Part shown: piece by piece, positions 1-4,980 of the stretch
How the letters are laid out: each line of letters begins with the position of its first letter
Position numbering within the stretch: position 1 is the first letter of the stretch
NCBI GenBank assembly: GCA_002473385.1
Contig: DKTR01000052.1
Coordinates: 6,098-13,096 of the forward strand
Length of the DNA: 6,999 bases
Direction of reading: 5' to 3'
DNA from: Lachnospiraceae bacterium UBA7225
Lineage (GTDB): Bacteria; Bacillota; Clostridia; Lachnospirales; Lachnospiraceae
Program-made: the position numbers and the translations under genes
The notes under the pieces: model-generated
Database searches by the model: none
Told to the model about the DNA's origin: nothing
What the model saw: the letters and a program-made list of their open reading frames with translations, nothing else

Positions 1-30
1 ACAATGACAAGTGCAGAATCACAGTGTTTT

Positions 31-56
31 GCAATTGCCTAAAGTCTCTGGACTTT
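31..56 (+). promoter_or_regulatory. Leader palindrome and hairpin just upstream of the surface-protein ribosome binding site
   Basis: Two adjacent dyad elements are visible. GCAATTGC at 31-38 is a perfect 8-base palindrome. AAAGTC (41-46), loop TCTG, GACTTT (51-56) is a perfect 6-bp hairpin ending two bases before the AAAGGAG ribosome binding site at 58-64. The first could be an operator half-site, and the second an mRNA hairpin that affects ribosome access or 5' stability. No convincing -35/-10 pair was found in the 71 bases before the gene, so its promoter probably lies left of the window. The structure is seen directly; the function is inference, and short palindromes like these can arise by chance. 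Confidence 0.4.
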
Positions 57-57
57 G

Positions 58-64
58 AAAGGAG
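58..64 (+). promoter_or_regulatory. Ribosome binding site that decides the surface-protein start
   Basis: AAAGGAG lies 7 bases before the ATG at 72. Two other in-frame ATGs are close: 66 (only 1 base of spacing) and 78 (13 bases). A GTG at 24 opens the longer frame but has no such site and would put about 16 residues ahead of the signal peptide. Spacing therefore favours 72, with 78 as second choice. Confidence 0.75.
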
Positions 65-71
65 TATGGTT

Positions 72-2378
72 ATGATAATGAAAAAATGGTTTAAGAGGAT
101 GTATATTTCTGGAAGGAGGAAACGGCTGCTTCTGCTGCTGTTCGGTTTATGTCTGATGATAGCGGCGCTGCCGGCAGAGGTAAGGGCGGAGAACAACATG
201 GAAACGGCATCGGCACAGCCGGCCGCTGCCGTTTCTGCAAAAGAAGGGCTGGCTGATGAAGAAAGAGAACAGCTTAGTTCAGGCGATTATGAGACAACCG
301 TTTCAGGAATGATGAAACGGCAGGGACAGGAGAAGAAAAAACCGGCTGTTCCGGCAGAACAGAAGGCAATGGCAGCATCGGCCAGGGAGGATTATCCGGT
401 TTGGGTTGCCGATGTGCAAATCACCAGTTTCAATGCGGACAATGTACTGGAAGGCACAGAAAACGATGGAAAGGTAAGGTATAATCCGGATACGCAGACG
501 CTGACATTGGATGGGGCAAATATTACCTATAATTCAGCCAATAGAGCCGCTGTGATATGGACAAGGAATAACGCAACAGGAAGAACTGATTTGACAATAG
601 AGCTGCTGAATGAGAATAAGATTATCAGCGAAACAACGTATGCAGGGAATGATGATGCGAAAAGCCGTGTAATTGATGCCACGGACGACCTTACCTTTAT
701 AGGCAGCGGCAGTCTGGAAATTGTTGGAAAGGCGGTCTCAGGAGGACCTATTTTTACGATTTGCAGCGGACGTGCCCTTAAATTCGAGAATACTACTGTG
801 ACAGCTATTGCCGGTGATTGTACGCCGGGAATCAATACTTGGGACAGATCCTGGGCGATATGCGGAGAATCCGTTCAGATTATAGGAGGAAAGGTAACGG
901 CAAAAGCGGGGGATGCCACAGAAGCGGGAAGCTCCACGGCTATTACAAGTGCATGGGGAGATATTGAAATATCAGATAACGCAGAGGTGATTGCCGAAGC
1001 CGGTAAGGGAGAGGGATCGTATGCGATTTCTACCGATTATGCTTTAAAGGTCAGCGATTCCAAGGTTTCGGCTGCAGGCGGCGAAGCGGCGGATTCTTCT
1101 TATGGTATTGTGGCTGATAAAATTGTATTTGCAAACAGCAAGATAAATGCCGGAACGGGTACCGCGGAAAACGAATACAGCGTGGCAATATGGACTAATG
1201 AAATGGAAATAAATGACAGCGATGTTACGGCAAAAGGAGGAACGGCAGGATTGGAATCCTATGGCATATCCGCCGCTTCCTTTACGCTTAACGGCGGATA
1301 TGTGCATACCGAAGGCGGAGCTGCTGCGGACTGGAGCATCGGACTGTGGACGGAGAGTGCAAATATTTCCGCCGGCCGGCTGGCTGCTATGGTGGGACAG
1401 GCTGCAGGTACCAATGCGATTACCTCTTCTCCGAGCTTTATCAATGATTATATGGTTACGGTAAAAGCAGGAGCCAGCGAAGCGGATGCCGAAGTGATAG
1501 AGTCTCCTACAGATGAAACCTATTGGGATAGTATATATGTCTTGATTAAACCGTATCATGGGCATGTATGGGCGGAACAATGGACTTATGACGAAGCGTA
1601 TCACTGGCATGTCTGTACGGCGGATGAATGTGAAATAACGGATACCGCTAAGATGGATGCATATGGCGGGCATATCTATGATGATGAATATGATGAGGAG
1701 TGCAATATCTGCGGTGCAAAGAGAAGTGTTCCTTCCAGACCGGAGCAGCCCTCCTATAAAATTATTGACGGTGCAGGAAGTAAATGGATTTTAAAAGAAG
1801 ACGGCAGCCTCAGCATCAAAGGAGACGGAGATTTTGACAAGTTTAAAGGTGTCAAAGTAGACGGCAAACTGCTTGAAGGGGAAAATTACAATGTAAGACC
1901 GGGTTCGACCATTGTGGAACTGAAGCCTGCCTATTTAAATACTCTGTCCGCAGGCAGCCATAATCTGGAAATCCTATGGACGGACGGCAGTGCAGGCACT
2001 GTGTTCACTATTGTTGCGGATACTTCCAATACGGGCAGCGATGATAACAGCAGCAGTAATAATAGCAGCAGTGGAACTGCTGACAGCATGAATACCAGTG
2101 ACAGCAGTGACAGTGGCAGTAATGACGATGGCGGTAACAGCGACAGCGGCAGTAATGACGGTAACGGCAATAGTGACGGAGATGACAGCAGCAGCACGAC
2201 CAATACGGTCAATAATAAAAATACCGTCAGTCCTGCGGTGGCGGCAGATAGGGGAAGCAAAGACGCGGTGCCGAAGACAGGAGAGGGTGAATCGGCTGTC
2301 CGGGCGGCTGCAATATTGGCAATATCAGGAATAGGAATGGTTCTTACCAAGAAGAAACAAAGGTTTATAGGAAGATGA
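72..2378 (+). CDS. Secreted, sortase-anchored modular surface protein (VPKTG cell-wall protein)
   Basis: Predicted cell-wall-anchored surface protein of 768 residues; its ligand or enzymatic role is not recognisable. Seen in order: a signal peptide (about 1-39) with a long basic n-region, a Leu-rich core and a likely cut after VRA; a charged Ala-rich stretch (40-106); a beta-rich region (about 109-450) opening with the VQITSFNADNV...YNPDTQTLTLDGANI pattern seen in Lachnospiraceae carbohydrate-binding-domain-like and beta-helix surface proteins; a His/Trp/Cys module (about 496-551) with CX4C and CX2C pairs; an X2-like beta domain (about 562-650); a Ser/Asn/Asp/Gly spacer (about 651-720); VPKTG at 733-737; a hydrophobic helix (about 741-758); and the tail KKKQRFIGR. 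The tail is a complete sorting signal, so the protein is not truncated. The class B sortase directly downstream is the likely anchoring enzyme. An adhesin or glycan-binding role fits but is inference. Confidence 0.9.
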   Translation: MIMKKWFKRMYISGRRKRLLLLLFGLCLMIAALPAEVRAENNMETASAQPAAAVSAKEGLADEEREQLSSGDYETTVSGMMKRQGQEKKKPAVPAEQKAMAASAREDYPVWVADVQITSFNADNVLEGTENDGKVRYNPDTQTLTLDGANITYNSANRAAVIWTRNNATGRTDLTIELLNENKIISETTYAGNDDAKSRVIDATDDLTFIGSGSLEIVGKAVSGGPIFTICSGRALKFENTTVTAIAGDCTPGINTWDRSWAICGESVQIIGGKVTAKAGDATEAGSSTAITSAWGDIEISDNAEVIAEAGKGEGSYAISTDYALKVSDSKVSAAGGEAADSSYGIVADKIVFANSKINAGTGTAENEYSVAIWTNEMEINDSDVTAKGGTAGLESYGISAASFTLNGGYVHTEGGAAADWSIGLWTESANISAGRLAAMVGQAAGTNAITSSPSFINDYMVTVKAGASEADAEVIESPTDETYWDSIYVLIKPYHGHVWAEQWTYDEAYHWHVCTADECEITDTAKMDAYGGHIYDDEYDEECNICGAKRSVPSRPEQPSYKIIDGAGSKWILKEDGSLSIKGDGDFDKFKGVKVDGKLLEGENYNVRPGSTIVELKPAYLNTLSAGSHNLEILWTDGSAGTVFTIVADTSNTGSDDNSSSNNSSSGTADSMNTSDSSDSGSNDDGGNSDSGSNDGNGNSDGDDSSSTTNTVNNKNTVSPAVAADRGSKDAVPKTGEGESAVRAAAILAISGIGMVLTKKKQRFIGR
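849..1409 (+). repeat. Degenerate repeats of 25-28 residues (beta-helix-like) in the surface protein
   Basis: About seven imperfect protein repeats follow one another, each built roughly as S-x-A-I, a short strand, a strand with 'I.dS.V.A', then a Gly/Ala turn such as AKGGTAG, AAGGEAAD or TEGGAAAD. The period is 25-28 residues. Conservation is at the protein level, and the DNA copies are diverged, which points to old duplication under structural constraint rather than recent slippage. The regular strand-turn pattern suggests a right-handed parallel beta-helix, a fold common in bacterial surface and carbohydrate-binding proteins. The fold is inferred from pattern only. Confidence 0.65.
1557..1724 (+). 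other. Segment encoding a Cys/His-rich zinc-ribbon-like module
   Basis: This stretch encodes GHVWAEQW, then YHWHVC, CEITD, GGHIYDDEYDEEC and NICGAKR. It has two cysteine pairs, CX4C and CX2C, with several histidines between and around them. Modules of this 'HxW...HWHxC...CG' type recur in Clostridia surface proteins and look like small metal-stabilised or disulfide-stabilised folds. The residue pattern is seen directly; metal binding is inference. Confidence 0.5.
2022..2225 (+). repeat. Low-complexity Ser/Asn/Asp/Gly cell-wall spacer with a 33-bp tandem duplication
   Basis: The codons here are almost only Ser, Asn, Asp, Gly and Thr. Such a flexible, acidic stretch commonly lets a sortase-anchored protein cross the peptidoglycan. 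Within it, 2109-2141 and 2142-2174 are two 33-base units (DSGSNDDGGNS and DSGSNDGNGNS) that share most bases, as expected from slippage or unequal recombination. Its length may therefore differ between strains. Confidence 0.75.
2268..2375 (+). other. Cell-wall sorting signal (VPKTG, membrane helix, basic tail)
   Basis: The last 36 residues begin with VPKTG, continue with GE and a hydrophobic segment (AVRAAAILAISGIGMVL) and end with TKKKQRFIGR. This is the standard tripartite sorting signal: a sortase cuts between Thr and Gly, while the helix and positive tail hold the precursor in the membrane. The motif is LPXTG-like with Val at the first position. Confidence 0.88.
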
Positions 2379-2390
2379 CGGCTGGTCAAA

Positions 2391-3374
2391 ATGAAGCAAA
2401 GAAATCGTAATGGAAAAGGCGGGCGTGTCCCGCTTTTTCTGCAAAGAAAACGAAAAAAGAGAAAAAAGAAACAAAGGCAGAAGCAAAGGCAGAAGCAAAG
2501 CCTGCCCTATCTGCTGTGTGCCATAGTATTTGCGGGGGCTGCAATATGGCTTGGGGGATACGGAATTTTTACCGTATGGCAAAGCAGACATGCCCATAAA
2601 ATACAAGAAAAGCTGCGGTCAATGAAAAAGGCAGCAACGGTATTTGTACCGTCTGAAATACAGTATGACAGAAACGGTTTTCCGGTAGCCGGAGTGGATG
2701 CTTTTTGGGATAATTTGTTTCGGGAAATATCAATTATGGAGCGGAATCCTGCACCGGCGGTTATGCCCCGGTACCAGTCATTGTATGAGATAAATCATGA
2801 TATGGCGGGATGGCTGTCCATTGAAGGGACGGTTATCGATTACCCTGTGATGCAGACGCCGGAGGATGAAAATTATTATCTGAATCTTGATTTTTATAAA
2901 CAGCCTGACAAAAACGGCTGCCTGATTCTGGATACGGATTCTGAAGCGGGGATAGGCACAAAGGATTGCGGTTATGCAGACGGCAGTGCACCTTCCACAA
3001 ATTTGATTATTCATGGACATACCATGAAATCCGGAGATATGTTTGGCAATTTGCAGCTTTATGCAGAGGAGAAATACGGAAAGGAACACAGCAGGATTTG
3101 TTTTGACAGCTTGTATGAAGAACGTGTTTATGAATTGATTGCAGTGTTTTACTCACAGGTTTATTACGAAAAGGACGAAGTGTTCAAATATTATAAGTTT
3201 TTTCAGGCTGATACAGAAGAAGAGTTTTATGAATGGTATAGGAATATTAAAGCAATGTCCTTATATGATACCGGTGTCAGTGCGGAGTTTGGAGATGAAT
3301 TTATTACCCTTTCCTGCTGTTCGTATCAGGTCGAGGATGGAAGATTTGTAGTGGTGGGAAAAAGAATAATGTAA
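2391..3374 (+). CDS. srtB: Class B sortase (cysteine transpeptidase)
   Basis: Membrane-bound sortase of 327 residues that would join the surface protein upstream to the cell wall. It has an extremely basic N-terminus (residues 18-36, nearly all Lys/Arg/Gln), one membrane helix (about 39-62), then an extracellular sortase domain (about 85-327). Catalytic features are visible: His210 in IIHGHTMKSGDMFGNL, matching the class B YGHN...MF block; Cys310 in TLSCCSY, matching TLSTC; and Arg318 in EDGRFVVVGKR. Length and motif spacing fit class B. The oddity is Cys309 in place of the usual Thr before the nucleophile. The gene starts 12 bases after the surface-protein stop in the same frame, with only a weak, distant AGGAAG as ribosome binding site, so translational coupling is likely. 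No other ATG/GTG/TTG start precedes the membrane helix. An intrinsic terminator overlaps codons 8-17. Confidence 0.93.
   Translation: MKQRNRNGKGGRVPLFLQRKRKKRKKKQRQKQRQKQSLPYLLCAIVFAGAAIWLGGYGIFTVWQSRHAHKIQEKLRSMKKAATVFVPSEIQYDRNGFPVAGVDAFWDNLFREISIMERNPAPAVMPRYQSLYEINHDMAGWLSIEGTVIDYPVMQTPEDENYYLNLDFYKQPDKNGCLILDTDSEAGIGTKDCGYADGSAPSTNLIIHGHTMKSGDMFGNLQLYAEEKYGKEHSRICFDSLYEERVYELIAVFYSQVYYEKDEVFKYYKFFQADTEEEFYEWYRNIKAMSLYDTGVSAEFGDEFITLSCCSYQVEDGRFVVVGKRIM
2414..2440 (+). terminator. Intrinsic terminator embedded in the 5' end of the sortase gene
   Basis: GCGGG (2419-2423), loop CGTGT, CCCGC (2429-2433) and then T5 (2434-2438) form a GC-rich 5-bp core. The stem extends by a G-T wobble and four A-T pairs (AAAA at 2414-2417 with the T run), giving the classic A-tract/stem/U-tract layout. 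It lies 36 bases after the surface-protein stop, the normal place for a terminator, yet falls inside sortase codons 8-17. Termination here would limit sortase mRNA relative to surface-protein mRNA. A ribosome starting at 2391 would cover much of the stem, so translation could favour read-through (inference). Confidence 0.7.
2472..2500 (+). repeat. 12-bp tandem repeat in the basic N-terminus of the sortase
   Basis: CAAAGGCAGAAG occurs twice in tandem (2472-2483, 2484-2495), followed by a partial CAAAG. It encodes QRQK-QRQK-Q just before the membrane helix. The copies are identical, which suggests recent slippage, and copy number changes would keep the frame. With the two A6G runs just upstream, this makes the cytoplasmic leader a low-complexity polybasic segment. 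Confidence 0.85.
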
Positions 3375-3384
3375 AAGATTCGAT

Positions 3385-3413
3385 TTGATTGTAATTACAG
3401 ATTGTGGTATCAT
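3385..3413 (+). promoter_or_regulatory. Sigma-A-type promoter with extended -10 for the response regulator
   Basis: TTGATT (3385-3390) is followed by exactly 17 bases and then TATCAT (3408-3413), preceded by TGG, which gives an extended -10 element. The match to TTGACA/TATAAT is good. The start point would be near 3420, giving a leader of about 48 bases. The promoter makes the two-component genes separable from the sortase gene. GATTGT repeats at 3387-3392 and 3400-3405 overlap it. No terminator is seen between the sortase stop and this promoter, so read-through from the left is also possible. Confidence 0.65.
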
Positions 3414-3454
3414 GCTTCTATTGGATTATGAGATCCTTAGAAAAAATTTTGTGT

Positions 3455-3460
3455 GGAGGG
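3455..3460 (+). promoter_or_regulatory. Ribosome binding site that fixes the regulator start at 3468
   Basis: GGAGGG lies 7 bases before the ATG at 3468. The longer in-frame GTG at 3453 overlaps this site and would add only five residues (MEGET) ahead of the usual receiver start MRIAVCDDD, so 3468 is preferred. Confidence 0.85.
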
Positions 3461-3467
3461 TGAAACC

Positions 3468-4907
3468 ATGCGGATAGCAGTCTGCGATGACGATGAGCAG
3501 GATATTTCCCGCATCGGGGAACTGCTTGCAGAATATCAGATAAGCCGGGAAGATACCATTGACTGCCGTTACTTTATGAACAGCACGGATTTTTTATGTG
3601 AACTGAGAGGCGGGGAGTACGACCTTGTCCTGCTGGATGTTCTGATGCCGGGAGCCGGCGGGATACAGGCAGCGCAGGAGTTGAGAGAATTGGATAAAAA
3701 TGTGCGGCTTGTTTTTGTCTCATCATCGCCGGAGTTTGCTGTGGAAAGCTACAGTGTGGGGGCGTACAATTATCTGCTTAAACCAATTGATAAGGCTTCT
3801 TTTTTTTCGCTGCTGGACAAAATAGGGGGAGAATTGTCCGCGCAGGTGGAGCAGGGATTTATACTCAAGAGCAGGGACGGGGTTGTCTGGATTGCTTTCG
3901 CGAAGCTGGCATATGTGGAGGTTATGAATAAAACGGTTTTTTTTCATCTGGCGGACGGCACTGTCCATGAGACTGCCGCTAGTTTGGCGGATTTTGAGGA
4001 AAAACTGCTGTCAAGGTCTGAGTTTTTGAAGACACATCGCTCTTACCTTGTGAATCTGGGCTATATTCAGGCGATTGGCATCAATTGTGCCGTGATGAAG
4101 AATGGGCACAGCGTTCTGTTGTCGCGTCAGAGGCGCAGTCAGGTTCAGGATGCTTATATACACTTTTTGAGCCGGACGGGAACAGAGGATTCCGCATCTG
4201 CTGCCGGCAAGCTGGAACGTCCTGACGGACCATGGAGGATTCTTCTGGTAGATGATGACCCGTCTGACCGCGCTGTCTGGGCGGATATCCTGAGAAGTCA
4301 TGGCTGTATTGTACAGTTGGCGGACAACGGGGAGGATGCGCTGCGTCTGGCAGCGGCCGGTCCTTGTGACTGCGTGCTGCTGGATGTGATGATTCCCGAT
4401 GAGGATGGTTTTTCTGTCTGTGAGAGGCTGCATAAGTTAATGGATACACCGGTTATTTTTCTAAGCTGCCTTACAGAAACGGATAAGCAGATGGAGGGAT
4501 TTGCGTCCGGAGGCATAGACTACATTACGAAGGACACACCTGCGGAGCTTTTCTGGGCAAAGGTGGAGACACGTATCCGGCTGGCGACGTCGGAACGCAC
4601 ACAGCTGCATTACGGTCCCCTGCTTTTGGATTTGGCAAGGCGCAAAGTACTGATTGAGGAAAAGGAGATTTCCCTTACGCCCATTGAGTTTGATATCCTA
4701 TGCCGTCTGGCGGAGCGCATAGGGCATATTTTTACGCCGGAGGAAATTTTCGGGATGATATGGGGCGGACAGCCTTGGGACGGCGGGCAGCTGGTACAGA
4801 TGCATATGTCGCGGCTTCGGAGAAAACTGGAAAAAGCATGGGAAGGGCATCACTTTATTGAGACGGTATGGGGACAAGGCTACCGCTTTGTGCCTATGAA
4901 ACAATAA
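3468..4907 (+). CDS. Dual-receiver, dual-output response regulator (REC-LytTR-REC-winged helix)
   Basis: A 479-residue cytoplasmic regulator that reads as two complete response regulators in one frame. Residues 1-120 are an AgrA/LytR-type receiver: acidic pocket D7-D9, phospho-acceptor D57 in YDLVLLDVLMP, S85 and K105 in LLKP. Residues about 129-235 are a LytTR DNA-binding domain with the typical FLKTHRSYLVNL block (H190, R191, N196). A linker of about 20 residues follows. Residues about 257-372 are an OmpR-type receiver: D262-D264, phospho-acceptor D306 in CVLLDVMIP, S333 and K355, which is followed by Asp rather than the usual Pro. Residues about 383-476 are an OmpR/PhoB winged helix (LTPIEFDIL, MHMSRLRRKLE, VWGQGYRF). 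Ordinary single-output regulators are about half this length. The kinase gene follows, so it is probably the partner. Target genes are unknown. No frameshift or missing residue was found. Confidence 0.93.
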   Translation: MRIAVCDDDEQDISRIGELLAEYQISREDTIDCRYFMNSTDFLCELRGGEYDLVLLDVLMPGAGGIQAAQELRELDKNVRLVFVSSSPEFAVESYSVGAYNYLLKPIDKASFFSLLDKIGGELSAQVEQGFILKSRDGVVWIAFAKLAYVEVMNKTVFFHLADGTVHETAASLADFEEKLLSRSEFLKTHRSYLVNLGYIQAIGINCAVMKNGHSVLLSRQRRSQVQDAYIHFLSRTGTEDSASAAGKLERPDGPWRILLVDDDPSDRAVWADILRSHGCIVQLADNGEDALRLAAAGPCDCVLLDVMIPDEDGFSVCERLHKLMDTPVIFLSCLTETDKQMEGFASGGIDYITKDTPAELFWAKVETRIRLATSERTQLHYGPLLLDLARRKVLIEEKEISLTPIEFDILCRLAERIGHIFTPEEIFGMIWGGQPWDGGQLVQMHMSRLRRKLEKAWEGHHFIETVWGQGYRFVPMKQ

Positions 4908-4933
4908 TGTTGTATGACTGGATACTTTCAACA

Positions 4934-4953
4934 GCATCTGTCCGGGCGGATGC
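4934..4953 (+). promoter_or_regulatory. Near-perfect 20-base inverted repeat upstream of the kinase gene
   Basis: GCATCTGTCC at 4934-4943 pairs with GGGCGGATGC at 4944-4953. Eight of ten positions are Watson-Crick and the other two are T-G wobbles, so in RNA it folds fully apart from the turn. It sits between the regulator stop and the kinase ribosome binding site (AAAGGA, 4968-4973) and has no T run after it, so it does not look like a terminator. It may be an RNA processing or translation-control hairpin, or a dyad operator. Function is inferred. Confidence 0.5.
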
Positions 4954-4980
4954 GGAACTTAAAAAGGAAAGGACGAGCAC

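Noticed and set aside
24..71. GTG at 24 as start of the surface protein
   Set aside because: It has no ribosome binding site and adds residues before a signal peptide that already has a long n-region. ATG 72 has AAAGGAG at good spacing.
1044..1673. Long antisense open frame (209 codons) opposite the repeats of the surface protein
   Set aside because: It lies fully inside a strong gene, and its translation is rich in Arg, Ile, Cys and His without domain logic. It looks like a codon shadow.
1931..2389. Antisense Leu/Ser/Pro-rich frame opposite the wall spacer
   Set aside because: The Leu-Pro-Ser repeats are the reverse complement of the Ser/Asn/Asp/Gly spacer codons. It is an artefact of low complexity, not a membrane protein.
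4231..4247. Internal restart of the second half of the regulator using GGAGG at 4234-4238
   Set aside because: No in-frame ATG, GTG or TTG follows at suitable spacing. Only ATT or CTG codons are there, so independent translation of REC2-winged helix is not supported.
4908..4933. Promoter for the kinase in the gap after the regulator (GATACT as -10)
   Set aside because: The -35 candidate GAAACA is poor and the match overall is weak. Co-transcription with the regulator is simpler.
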